From: Duganella dendranthematis | GTDB lineage: Bacteria > Pseudomonadota > Gammaproteobacteria > Burkholderiales > Burkholderiaceae_D | DNA length: 64,000 nt | Reading direction: 5' to 3' | Assembly: GCF_012849375.1 (NCBI RefSeq) | Contig: NZ_CP051684.1 | Location: forward strand, 4,030,001 to 4,094,000 | Shown: one piece after another, positions 24,043 through 32,673 of the stretch | Numbering within the stretch: position 1 is the stretch's first letter | Layout: the number at the start of each line of letters is the position of its first letter | The notes under the pieces: generated by a model | Database searches by the model: none | What the model saw: the letters and a program-made list of their open reading frames with translations, nothing else | What the model was told of the DNA's origin: nothing | Position numbers and translations under genes: made by a program

Positions 24043-25869
24043 TCACAGCGCCATGTCGCGCGCGGAGGACGGCGACGAGGCTGGCGACTGCGCTTGCGGC
24101 GCCACGCGCGCGGCATCGCTGACCGGCACCGCAATCGCCACCGTGGTGCCGCCGTTGGGCGTGCCGCTGATCGAGCAGGTGCCGCCCAGCAGGCTGATGC
24201 GTTCTTCGATGCCGACCAGGCCGAACGAGCCGACCTTGTTGCGGCTGCTGTCGCGCACGCCGATGCCATTGTCGCTGATGGTCATGCACAGCATGCCGCC
24301 GGCCTGCACCAGCTCGACCCGCACCAGGCTGGCGTGGGCGTGTTGCAGGATGTTGCTCAGCGATTCCTGCAGCACGCGGAAGAAGGCGGTGGCGCGCTGG
24401 TCATCGATATGGATTTCGATATTATGGTCGATCAACTCGCAGACCATGCCGGAGCGCGTGCGGAACTGGGCGATCTGCCATTCCACCGCCGCGTTCAGGC
24501 CCAGGTCCAGCACGGTGGGACGCAAATCGTTGATGATGTGGCGCACGCTCTTGATGCTGCTGTCGATCTGGCTCAGCATGCGCTGCGCGCGCGTGTGCAG
24601 GCGCGGATGGCGGTGGCGCGTGCGGGTTGTCAGCAGGTCGACGTCGATGCGCAGCACCAGCAGGTTCTGGCCCAGGTCGTCGTGGATTTCGCGGGCGATG
24701 CGCTTGCGTTCTTCTTCCTTGATGTGGTCGGCGTGCGCAGCCAGCCGGCGCAGCTTGTGGTGCGACTGTTGCAGCCGGGCCTGGCTGGTACGCAGTTCGC
24801 GCGTCATTTCCTTGGCCATCTTGACGGCCCGCATGCGCGACGACGACAGCGTGTGGAACAGCAGGTAGAACAGCAGCGAACCGGTGAAGCCGCACAGCAT
24901 CGCCAGCCACGGCAGCCAAGTGTCGAAGCGGCTGTACCAGGCGGCCTTGGGGGCGCTGAAATGCGCGTTCCAGTGGCGGTGGTGGAAATCGATCGGCAGC
25001 ACCACGTTGAACAGGTCGCTGACGCGCGCCGCCGCGCCGGCCGGATTGCTGTCGAACAGCTGCGGCGGCGGACGGGACGCCACGCCGTCGCTGACATCGA
25101 CCAGCACCAGGCGGGTGTCGCGCACTTGCATCTGTTCCAGCGCCGCCTGCACCAGGCGCGGCACGGAGAAGCCGATGCCCACCGAGCCGATGTAGGCCGC
25201 ACGCCGTTGTTCCACCGTTTGCAGCGGCGCACCGCTGCGGTAGACCGGCAGGCGCAGCGCCAGCCCGGCCCCTTGCGGCTGGTGGATGCTGTCGATCGGC
25301 AGGCCCGACGCGCTCAGGTCGCCGGAATCGCGGCCGTGCCGCAGCGCCTGCGCCACCGGGCTGCGCCAGCCGATGTCGCGGCCGATCTTTTCGCGGAACT
25401 CGGCCAGCGGTTCGATCATCGTCAGCACCCAGTATTCGGGGCGCTGCGGCGCCGGGTCAATGCTGATCCGCGCCGGATAGCCAAGCGTCTGGTCGCCGGT
25501 GGCGGTCGCCTCAAAGGCGGCGCGTCCGGCATCGGTGAGGTAACGGGCGTAGTTGATGTTGTCCAGCGCTGGAAACTGGCTGGCGATATTCAAGCCTTGT
25601 ACATAGCGGTGGAAGCTGGCGTGGTCGACATTGTCCGAGGCGTGGAAGAAGCTGGCTGTGCCGCGCAGGACGTCGGTGTAGGCGTTCAGCCGAGAATTGA
25701 TGTTGTACTGGGCGTTTTGCGCCTGATGCCGGAAACGCTCGCCGGCGTCGTACTCGATGGTGCGATTCGCGGCCAGGTAAAACAAGCCGCCGATTCCGAG
25801 CGACAACAGCACGCCCGCCCACCAAACCGGCCGGGAAGCGGGGAATAGCTGTTTGTGGGCGAAGGCCAT
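24043..25869 (-). CDS. CHASE-domain sensor histidine kinase, NarL-partner type
   Basis: A 608-residue membrane sensor. Helix 1 (VWWAGVLLSLGIGGLFYLA, ~15-33) is followed by a periplasmic CHASE domain (YTDVLRGTASFFHAS to about 290), then helix 2 (WLPWLAMLCGFTGSLLFYLLF, ~312-332). A coiled linker leads to a HisKA_3 dimerisation domain with phospho-accepting His in AREIHDDLGQ, and a HATPase_c domain (DNGIGV, GLVGIEERISLLGG). Such kinases pair with LuxR-type response regulators. None is adjacent, so it is an orphan by position. The repeat protein follows it on the same strand. Confidence 0.9.
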   Translation of the reverse strand: MAFAHKQLFPASRPVWWAGVLLSLGIGGLFYLAANRTIEYDAGERFRHQAQNAQYNINSRLNAYTDVLRGTASFFHASDNVDHASFHRYVQGLNIASQFPALDNINYARYLTDAGRAAFEATATGDQTLGYPARISIDPAPQRPEYWVLTMIEPLAEFREKIGRDIGWRSPVAQALRHGRDSGDLSASGLPIDSIHQPQGAGLALRLPVYRSGAPLQTVEQRRAAYIGSVGIGFSVPRLVQAALEQMQVRDTRLVLVDVSDGVASRPPPQLFDSNPAGAAARVSDLFNVVLPIDFHHRHWNAHFSAPKAAWYSRFDTWLPWLAMLCGFTGSLLFYLLFHTLSSSRMRAVKMAKEMTRELRTSQARLQQSHHKLRRLAAHADHIKEEERKRIAREIHDDLGQNLLVLRIDVDLLTTRTRHRHPRLHTRAQRMLSQIDSSIKSVRHIINDLRPTVLDLGLNAAVEWQIAQFRTRSGMVCELIDHNIEIHIDDQRATAFFRVLQESLSNILQHAHASLVRVELVQAGGMLCMTISDNGIGVRDSSRNKVGSFGLVGIEERISLLGGTCSISGTPNGGTTVAIAVPVSDAARVAPQAQSPASSPSSARDMAL

Positions 25870-25961
25870 AGTCTTTTGACTATAGAAAACAACAGTTCAC
25901 CTCGTCAAGCAATTTTGCAAAAAGCTTATGATCGTTGACGTTTAGTTACTTCCGGGTCAAT

Positions 25962-25987
25962 AAAAAACGGCGCCACGCGGGCGCCGT
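25962..25987 (-). terminator. Intrinsic terminator of glnS
   Basis: Stem ACGGCGCC (25967-25974) / GGCGCCGT (25980-25987), five-base loop. On the minus strand it runs into U6 (25962-25967). Confidence 0.88.
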
Positions 25988-26007
25988 CTTAGCGAAGGGC
26001 AGGCGGC

Positions 26008-27774
26008 TTATTTGGCGACCCAGCTGTCCTTCAGCGTGACGATGCGGTTGAACACCGGCTTGCCTGGCTGCGAGTCGACGCGGTCGGCCACGAAGTAGCC
26101 GTGACGCTCGAACTGGTAGCGCTGGTCGGCTTGCGCGGCCACCATGCCCGGTTCCAGGTAGGCGGTGACCACTTCCTTGGCGTTCGGGTTCAGTAGCGAG
26201 ATAAAGTCCTTGCCGCCGGCGTCAGGCTGGGCGTCGGTGAACAGGCGGTCGTACAGGCGCACTTCGGCTTCCACGGCGGCGGCGGTCGACACCCAGTGGA
26301 TGTTGCCCTTGACCTTGTAGGTGTCCGAACCCGGCGTGCCGGACTTGGAATCCTCGAAGTATTTGACATGCACGGCGATGACCTTGCCGTTCTCGTCCTT
26401 GTCGAAACCGGTGCACTCGGTCACATAGCCATGGCGCAGGCGCACGCGGCTGCCCGGATTGTCGCCGATCGGCGGGTAGTAGCGGAAATAGCCCTTGACC
26501 GGCACTTCCATGAAGTCTTCCTCTTCAATCCACAGCTCGCGCGAGATCGGGAAGGTGCGCACGCCCATTTCCGGGTGGTGCGGGTGGACCGGCGAGGTGC
26601 ACTCTTCGCTCTGGCCTTCAGGATAGTTGTCGATGATCAGTTTCAGCGGACGCAGCACGGCGGTGGCGCGTGGCGCTTTCGGGTCCAGGTCTTCGCGCAC
26701 GCAGCCTTCCAGCGTGCTCATGTCGATCCAGCCGTCGGCCTTGGTGACACCGATGCGGTCGCAGAACAGGTGCAGCGCTTCCGGCGTGTAGCCGCGGCGG
26801 CGCAGGCCGACGATGGTTGGCATGCGCGGGTCGTCCCAGCCGTCGACGATTTTCTCTTCCACCAGCTGGCGCAGCTTGCGCTTGGAGGTCACCACGTAGG
26901 TCAGGTTCAGGCGCGAGAATTCGTACTGGTTCGGCACCGGCAGCGTGAAGAAGCCGCCTTTCGACAGCGTCGCCAGCAGCCAGTCGTAGAACGGGCGGTG
27001 ATCCTGGAATTCCAGCGTGCAAATCGAATGGGTGATGTTCTCCAGCGCGTCCGAAATCGGGTGCGTGTAGTCGTACATCGGGTAGATGCACCAGGCGTCG
27101 CCGGTGCGCACGTGGTGCGCGTGGCGGATGCGGTAGATCGCCGGATCGCGCATATTCATGTTCGGCGAGGCCATCGCATCTTCGCTGATCTTGGCACGCA
27201 GAATGTGCTCGCCGTCGGCGTACTTGCCGGCTTTCATGTCGCGGAAGATCTGCAGCGATTCGGCGGCCGGACGGCCGCGGAACGGCGAATTGGTGCCCGG
27301 CGTGTTGAAATTGCCGCGATTGGCCGCCATATCGTCAGCCGACTGGCTATCGACGTACGCGTAACCCTGCTCGATCAGCCATTCGGCCATGGCGTACAGC
27401 TGGTCGAAGTAATCCGACGCGTAGTGCAGGTGATGTTCGACCGAGCCGTCGGCCTTGGGATAGTCGTAGTCGAAGCCCAGCCATTTGACGCTGTCGATGA
27501 TGGTGTCGACGTATTCCTGCTCTTCCTTGGCCGGGTTGGTGTCGTCGAACCGCAGGTTGCAGCGGCCATGGTAATCGCGCGCCAGGCCGAAGTTCAGGCA
27601 GATCGACTTGGCGTGACCGATGTGCAGGTAGCCGTTCGGCTCCGGCGGAAAGCGGGTGATCACGCTCGGCAGGCCGGCGCGGTCGTGGGTGCCGGCGGCC
27701 AGGTCGTGTTCGACGATGGCACGCAGGAAATTGGAGGGTAGTGCTGGCGCTGGGCTGTTTTTGTCGTTGCTCAT
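26008..27774 (-). CDS. glnS: Glutamine-tRNA ligase
   Basis: A 588-residue class I aminoacyl-tRNA synthetase charging tRNA-Gln. HIGH motif as YLHIGHAKSI, N-terminal RFPPEPNGYLH signature, RFDDTNPAKEEQEYVD, and the KMSKS equivalent VTSKRKL. C-terminal anticodon-binding beta-barrels follow. Start 27774 (MSNDKNS) was preferred to an upstream in-frame codon seven residues earlier. Length is normal for beta- and gammaproteobacterial GlnRS. It is monocistronic, with a strong terminator downstream. Confidence 0.96.
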   Translation of the reverse strand: MSNDKNSPAPALPSNFLRAIVEHDLAAGTHDRAGLPSVITRFPPEPNGYLHIGHAKSICLNFGLARDYHGRCNLRFDDTNPAKEEQEYVDTIIDSVKWLGFDYDYPKADGSVEHHLHYASDYFDQLYAMAEWLIEQGYAYVDSQSADDMAANRGNFNTPGTNSPFRGRPAAESLQIFRDMKAGKYADGEHILRAKISEDAMASPNMNMRDPAIYRIRHAHHVRTGDAWCIYPMYDYTHPISDALENITHSICTLEFQDHRPFYDWLLATLSKGGFFTLPVPNQYEFSRLNLTYVVTSKRKLRQLVEEKIVDGWDDPRMPTIVGLRRRGYTPEALHLFCDRIGVTKADGWIDMSTLEGCVREDLDPKAPRATAVLRPLKLIIDNYPEGQSEECTSPVHPHHPEMGVRTFPISRELWIEEEDFMEVPVKGYFRYYPPIGDNPGSRVRLRHGYVTECTGFDKDENGKVIAVHVKYFEDSKSGTPGSDTYKVKGNIHWVSTAAAVEAEVRLYDRLFTDAQPDAGGKDFISLLNPNAKEVVTAYLEPGMVAAQADQRYQFERHGYFVADRVDSQPGKPVFNRIVTLKDSWVAK

Positions 27775-27908
27775 CTGGAAGTTTGGATTACGCAAAAGTT
27801 CTATATTGCTGCATTTTACCGTATTGCCAGTGGGGATATGGCGGCGCGGTATAATGATCGATTAATTTGCGGTGGGTTTGTCACCGCATCACGGCCCGGA
27901 GTTTCCAA

Positions 27909-28202
27909 ATGGAAAATTACTACAACACACTGGGTATCGCGCCGAACGCCAGCGAAGATGAGATTAAAAAGGTCTATCGTTCCCTGGCCATGCGCTTCCA
28001 CCCGGACCGCAATCCCGAACCTGGCGCGGATGCGCGCTTCAAGGCTGTCACCAAGGCGTACGAGATCCTGTCGGACCCGGCCAAGCGTGAGGAATACAAC
28101 CAGAGCCTGAACCACCGCATCATCATCGACGCCGAAGCCGAAGCCTATCAGCTGTGGCGTTCGCTGTTCGCGCTGCAGGGCACCACGCTGCCCGTCGCGT
28201 AA
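27909..28202 (+). CDS. J-domain (DnaJ-like) protein, short
   Basis: A 97-residue protein. Residues 1-65 are a complete J domain: [35 protein letters not shown], with the essential His-Pro-Asp at about 31-33, then [17 protein letters not shown] short C-terminal extension of 30 residues follows. It would stimulate an Hsp70 ATPase, probably with a specialised client. ATG 27909 starts the canonical domain. It heads a four-gene operon with three uncharacterised proteins (gaps 26, 2 and 14 bases). Confidence 0.9.
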   Translation: MENYYNTLGIAPNASEDEIKKVYRSLAMRFHPDRNPEPGADARFKAVTKAYEILSDPAKREEYNQSLNHRIIIDAEAEAYQLWRSLFALQGTTLPVA

Positions 28203-28228
28203 TTACCTATTTAGCAAGAAAGCAAGCA

Positions 28229-28729
28229 ATGAGAAAAGTACACCCTGAGTTCGCCTATCAATCGCGTGAGCTGGAAGGCCAGATCGAAGGCATCCTGGGC
28301 GATCCGCCGGACCGCAAGAACTACCAGCGCATGGTGGACGCGCTGGTGGGCGAGTACGCCCAGGGCGGCGGCATTGAAGATGTGAACATGCTGGCGTTCG
28401 CGCTGGTCGATCACATCGAGTTCAGCAATCCGAAAGGCCTGCTGGCCGAGGCCGAAGACTACGAGTTCGGCGACGCCGCCCGCGTGTTCGCCATGGCTGA
28501 GTGCAAGGGCGAAGAGGCGGCCAAGATGTACGCGGCGATTGCCGAAAGCATGCCGGACCTGGCGCGCCAGGCCATCATCACCGCCTTCCTGCATAAAAAT
28601 CCGCGCAAGTGGGACGATGACGATCAATCGCTGGACCAGCTGTCGGCCAATGACGATGGCGACGATATCGACGACGAAGACGCCGCTTCCGACGACTTCG
28701 CGCAAATGTTCGACCGGGATGGAGAATAA
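28229..28729 (+). CDS. Unknown protein in J-domain operon (166 aa)
   Basis: A 166-residue cytoplasmic, acidic protein, mostly helical (NYQRMVDALVGEYAQGGG, DAARVFAMAECKGEEAAKMYAAI) with a strongly acidic tail (DDDDQSLDQL to DDGDDIDDEDAASDD). I recognise no family. It follows the J-domain gene after 26 bases and precedes the next gene by two bases, so co-expression is near certain. It may be a client or adaptor of the J protein; this is inference from position only. Confidence 0.8.
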   Translation: MRKVHPEFAYQSRELEGQIEGILGDPPDRKNYQRMVDALVGEYAQGGGIEDVNMLAFALVDHIEFSNPKGLLAEAEDYEFGDAARVFAMAECKGEEAAKMYAAIAESMPDLARQAIITAFLHKNPRKWDDDDQSLDQLSANDDGDDIDDEDAASDDFAQMFDRDGE

Positions 28730-28731
28730 GC

Positions 28732-29502
28732 ATGTCCGATAATTCGAATCTGCCTGCCCTGAGCAAGCAAGTGACGGAACTGGTGCTGGCCGGCTCGCTG
28801 AGCCACGCCGAACAAGCTTTTGCCGACGCCGCCGACCAGTTCGGCGACCTGGCGGTGGTGGAAGTGCTCAACAACATTCCGCCGCAAGTGACGGCGCTGC
28901 ACATGGCCGGCTTTGACGGCGGCAAGATGTCGCTGGCGACCTTGCTGGTGCCGCCGAAGGCGTGGGCCGACAGCCTGGCCTTCATCGCCGCCACCTGGCC
29001 GGACGACCAGATCGAGGACGATCCGGAGCGCATCGCCGAGGCGCTGTTCACCCACATCCACGGCGTGGTGTTTTCCACCGACGACGAAGAGCGCCGCAAC
29101 GAGCTGCTGGCGGCCGCGTCGGCCACCGACCATGGTTCGACCGCGTTCGCCATCCTGTTCTCGATGGCGCCGAAGGAAATCCTGGAAGTGGCCGGAGAGA
29201 TCATCTCCAAGGGCCCGTACCTGACCGGCCAGACCACCTCCGACAACGACGTGGTGCCGCTGGCGATTGCGCTGGCGCAGGCGTCGGAAGACGGTTGGGA
29301 CCGCGCGCTGTTCGAGCTGTTCCCGGAATTCCGCCACAGCGCCGACCTGGCCGACGCCGAATATGACGATGATCCGGACGCCGAGCCGACCATCCTGCAG
29401 CGCTCGACCAAGGAATTGCTGTACCGCTTGCGCAAGCAAGTGCCGTCCACGCGTGTCGCCAAGGCGTCGCGCCGTTCGGTCGGCACCAACATTTTCTCGT
29501 GA
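28732..29502 (+). CDS. Unknown protein in J-domain operon (256 aa)
   Basis: A 256-residue cytoplasmic protein, acidic, helix-rich, without transmembrane segments or recognised motifs. VTELVLAGSLSHAEQAFADAADQF and the later TSDNDVVPLAIALAQASEDGWDRAL read like helical-repeat pairs. The C-terminus turns basic (LYRLRKQVPSTRVAKASRRS), a possible nucleic-acid contact. It begins two bases after the preceding stop. Function unknown. Confidence 0.82.
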   Translation: MSDNSNLPALSKQVTELVLAGSLSHAEQAFADAADQFGDLAVVEVLNNIPPQVTALHMAGFDGGKMSLATLLVPPKAWADSLAFIAATWPDDQIEDDPERIAEALFTHIHGVVFSTDDEERRNELLAAASATDHGSTAFAILFSMAPKEILEVAGEIISKGPYLTGQTTSDNDVVPLAIALAQASEDGWDRALFELFPEFRHSADLADAEYDDDPDAEPTILQRSTKELLYRLRKQVPSTRVAKASRRSVGTNIFS

Positions 29503-29516
29503 TCGGTGGTTGATCG

Positions 29517-30389
29517 ATGCTGCCAGCAATCGTAAGAGAAAACCTGCCGCGCCTGACGCGCGCGATCAAGCAATTCGCGGTCGAACCGGACGATGAGGCC
29601 GCCTACGCACTGGCCGATGAACTGACCGGCATCACCGCCATGGTGGCCGAGAAGTTCACCAACGACCGCACCGCCGACGGCATCCAGAAGGCCATGCAGC
29701 TGACGGTGGGCTGCGTGTCGCTGGGGCTGGACCACGAACTCCCCGACGATGACGACGAGGCCGCGCTGGGGCTGCTGATCGAGGAGGGCGCCGAGTATGC
29801 GTTCCAGGTCGGCTTCCGCATGGTCAAGGAACTGGCGACGCTGCCGGAAGACGCGCTGGTCGGCGAGTACGATACCGATCCGGTGTATGCCGCGCGGCGC
29901 CTGCGCGACAAGTTCGTCGACATCTGCCAGGCCGATCCCAACCAGAACTGGAACGGCAGCGCGCGCTACGCGGTGCAGTTCAAGCAGCGCAAGGAAGTGC
30001 AGGCGGTGGTGCGGCTGGCCGGCTGGCTGCGCCGTCACAACACCGAAGGCCCGGTCAGTGATGCCGACCTCAACGCGGAAGGCGTGATTGCGCTGGCGAT
30101 CATCTTTGCGGTCGAGGGCGGCGGCCGGGTGGTGGCGCGCACGGGGCAGAAGGAGTTCGAGCGCTTCGTCAAATCGGTGCGCAAGAACAAGCCGGACTAC
30201 GAGGCCGGCTGGGCCGAGCTGGTGGCCAAGGTGCCGGTGCAGCATCATCCGGTGCTGCTGGAGCGCATCGACAGCTATCGCCAGAGCTGCACCGTACTGC
30301 AAAACATCAAGGGCCGCACGGCGATGAAAACGCTGTTCGCCGAACTGGAAAACTACGCCGGCTCCGAGCTGGACGCGGACTACTCGTAG
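29517..30389 (+). CDS. Unknown protein in J-domain operon (290 aa)
   Basis: A 290-residue cytoplasmic protein, the last of the four-gene unit. Acidic N-terminal half (ELPDDDDEAALGLLIEEGAEYAFQ), then a more basic middle (YAVQFKQRKEVQAVVRLAGWLRRH). No signal peptide, helix-turn-helix or catalytic motif is recognised. The ATG at 29517 follows the previous gene by 14 bases. An extragenic palindromic repeat starts right after its stop. Function unknown. Confidence 0.8.
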   Translation: MLPAIVRENLPRLTRAIKQFAVEPDDEAAYALADELTGITAMVAEKFTNDRTADGIQKAMQLTVGCVSLGLDHELPDDDDEAALGLLIEEGAEYAFQVGFRMVKELATLPEDALVGEYDTDPVYAARRLRDKFVDICQADPNQNWNGSARYAVQFKQRKEVQAVVRLAGWLRRHNTEGPVSDADLNAEGVIALAIIFAVEGGGRVVARTGQKEFERFVKSVRKNKPDYEAGWAELVAKVPVQHHPVLLERIDSYRQSCTVLQNIKGRTAMKTLFAELENYAGSELDADYS

Positions 30390-30390
30390 G

Positions 30391-30470
30391 CTCGTGGTTC
30401 CGGCGAACGCCGGAATCCATGCTGAGCATGCGTTCTATGGATTCCCGCCTGCGCGGGAATGACGGCTGGC
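30391..30470 (+). repeat. REP-like extragenic palindromic repeat
   Basis: An 80-base element made of palindrome CCGGCGAACGCCGG (30400-30413), outer arms GAATCCAT (30413-30420) / ATGGATTC (30437-30444), and palindrome ATTCCCGC-CTGC-GCGGGAAT (30441-30460) followed by GACGG. This sequence type recurs across many proteobacterial genomes as an intergenic repeat. Here it supplies the stop region and last residues of the convergent LysR gene. Confidence 0.8.
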
Positions 30471-31349
30471 TTCGGCGGCCACCTCCACAAACGCCGCCAC
30501 CAGCGGCGAGATCGCATCCTTTCTTTTGGCCAGATATAGCGCCGTGGTGGCCTCGGCGTCCGCCATCGGCCGGTAGCACACCTCGTTCATGCGGATGATG
30601 TCGAACGAACTTGGCAGCACCGACACGCCGCAGCCGGCCGCCACCAGACCGATGATGGTGGAGGCCTCGCCGGCCTCCATCGCAATGGTCGGCTTGAAGC
30701 CGGCCTCGCGGCACAGCCGGTTGATCTGCGGATGAATCCCGGTGCCGGCGCTTTCCGGATACATCACCAGCGGCTCTCCCTTCAAATCACTGACGGCAAT
30801 GCTCTGCTTCTGCGCCAGCGGATGGCCGACCGGCAGCACCATCACCAGCGGATCGCGGCGCAGGATGGTCAGTTCCACCGATTCCGGCAGCGTCAGTTCC
30901 GGCGGCCGCACCAGGCCCAGGTCCAGTTCGCGCGCAGCCAGCGCCTCGATCTGGCCGATGGTCGACATCTCCTGTAAGGTCAGCTGCACGCCCGGATAGC
31001 GCTGGCGGTAGCGGTTGATCACCGCCGCAAACAGCGGCGTCAGCGGGGTGGAGAAGGTGAAGCCAACCCGCAACTCGCCGGCCTCGCCGCGCTCGGCCCG
31101 GCGCGCGGTCTGCATCGCTTGCTCGGACAGGGCCAGCACGCGGCGCGCATCTTCCAGGAACAGCTTGCCGGCCTCGGTCAGACGCACCCAGCGCTTGCTG
31201 CGTTCCAGTAACTGGGCACCCACTTCGGCTTCCAGCATCTGGATCTGGTGGCTCAACGGCGGCTGGCCGATATGCAGCCGCTCGGCGGCCCGGGTGAAGC
31301 TTAGTTCTTCGGCAACGGCAACGAAGTAACGCAGGTGACGGAGTTCCAT
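30435..31349 (-). CDS. LysR-family transcriptional regulator
   Basis: A 304-residue regulator. The N-terminal winged HTH (MELRHLRYFVAVAEELSFTRAAERLHIGQPPLSHQIQMLEAEVGAQLLERSKR pattern, about 1-60) is followed by a LysR substrate-binding domain. It belongs to the CbbR/BenM-like subgroup by its start. It is divergent from the MFS gene by 94 bases and probably controls it. The last nine residues (RHSRAGGNP) are encoded by the REP-like repeat, so the native C-terminus was replaced or extended by repeat insertion. Confidence 0.92.
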   Translation of the reverse strand: MELRHLRYFVAVAEELSFTRAAERLHIGQPPLSHQIQMLEAEVGAQLLERSKRWVRLTEAGKLFLEDARRVLALSEQAMQTARRAERGEAGELRVGFTFSTPLTPLFAAVINRYRQRYPGVQLTLQEMSTIGQIEALAARELDLGLVRPPELTLPESVELTILRRDPLVMVLPVGHPLAQKQSIAVSDLKGEPLVMYPESAGTGIHPQINRLCREAGFKPTIAMEAGEASTIIGLVAAGCGVSVLPSSFDIIRMNEVCYRPMADAEATTALYLAKRKDAISPLVAAFVEVAAEASRHSRAGGNP

Positions 31350-31443
31350 TATCTTTTTAAAGTATAGCTAACGCCTCAAATATATATTGGACAGCTTAGT
31401 GACGCAATCCTAAGATGAAGTCATCGACCCTCGCAGGATCATC

Positions 31444-32658
31444 ATGTTATCCGCCACCATGCCCCGTATTGCCCTCGGCAGTCCCGAATTCAAACGCAGC
31501 AACCGCGCCATGTTCTTCGGCGGCTTCGCTACGTTTGCACTTCTGTACTGCGTGCAGCCGCTGATGCCCCTGCTGTCGCATGAATTTGCGCTGACGGCGG
31601 CCCAGAGCAGCATGGTGCTGTCGGTGTCCACCGGCGCACTGGCGGTGTCGCTGCTGGCCTCGAGCGCCATTTCGGAACGCCTCGGCCGCAAGCCGCTGAT
31701 GGTGGCCGCGATGGCGGTGGCCGCCGTGATGACGCTGCTGTGCGCGTTCGCCCACAACTATCCGCAACTGCTGGTAATGCGCGCCTTGCTCGGCGTGGTG
31801 CTGGGCGGCATGCCGGCCATCGCCATGGCTTACCTGGGCGAGGAAATCGAACCGACTTCGCTGGGGCTGTCGATGGGCTTGTACATCAGCGGCAGCGCTT
31901 TTGGCGGCATGGCGGGGCGAGTGATCACTTCGGTGCTGAGCGACCATTTCTCGTGGCGGCTGGCGCTGGCGGCGGTCGGCGTGGCTGGTATTTACGCGGC
32001 GTTTGAATTCTGGCGCAGCCTGCCGCCGTCGCGCCATTTCACGCCGTCCAGCGGCGGTTGGCGCGCGCTGCCGGCTGGTTTCAAACAGCACCTGTCGGAT
32101 CAGGGATTGCCGTGGCTGTTCGCGCTGGCGTTCCTGCTGATGGGGGCGTTTGTCAGCCTGTATAACTACATCGCCTACCGGCTGCTGGGCGGGCCGTTTT
32201 CGCTGAGCCAGAGTGTGGTGGGGGCGGTGTCGTTCTTCTATCTGCTGGGGATTTACAGCTCGGTGTGGGCCGGTCGCCTGGCCGACCGTTACGGCCGCCG
32301 CAATGTATTGTGGATGATGGCCGTGATCATGTTCAGCGGTTTGCTGCTGACCTTGTCCAACTGGCTGCCGCTGATTCTGGCGGGCGTGGCGGTGTTCACC
32401 TTCGGCTTCTTCGCCACGCACTCGGTGGCCAGCAGCTGGGTAGGACGGCGCGCTACCAGCAACAAGGCGCTGGCGTCGGCGCTGTACCTGTTCTTTTACT
32501 ATCTCGGCTCCAGCGTGGTGGGTTCGGCTACCGGCATCATGTGGGGCCGCGCCGCGTGGCCGGGCGTGGTGGCGGTGCTGTCCTGCTCGCTGCTGCTGGC
32601 GCTGGTGGTCGCGCTGCGCTTGCGCACGCTGGCGCCGTTGGTACAGGCCGAGCGCTGA
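31444..32658 (+). CDS. MFS transporter
   Basis: A 404-residue, about twelve-helix transporter of the arabinose-efflux/YnfM-like type: FATFALLYCVQPLMPLLSHEF, motif A as ISERLGRKPLM, and a second copy as AGRLADRYGRRN. Such exporters next to a divergent LysR are often induced by the substrate. ATG 31444 follows an AGGATC site; a second Met fifteen bases on is possible. The substrate is unknown. Confidence 0.9.
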   Translation: MLSATMPRIALGSPEFKRSNRAMFFGGFATFALLYCVQPLMPLLSHEFALTAAQSSMVLSVSTGALAVSLLASSAISERLGRKPLMVAAMAVAAVMTLLCAFAHNYPQLLVMRALLGVVLGGMPAIAMAYLGEEIEPTSLGLSMGLYISGSAFGGMAGRVITSVLSDHFSWRLALAAVGVAGIYAAFEFWRSLPPSRHFTPSSGGWRALPAGFKQHLSDQGLPWLFALAFLLMGAFVSLYNYIAYRLLGGPFSLSQSVVGAVSFFYLLGIYSSVWAGRLADRYGRRNVLWMMAVIMFSGLLLTLSNWLPLILAGVAVFTFGFFATHSVASSWVGRRATSNKALASALYLFFYYLGSSVVGSATGIMWGRAAWPGVVAVLSCSLLLALVVALRLRTLAPLVQAER

Positions 32659-32673
32659 CGCTGGCCTTGGCCG

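Noticed and set aside
23740..25848. Long plus-strand open frame of about 700 codons
   Set aside because: Antisense to the histidine kinase; His/Arg/Gln-rich without any domain.
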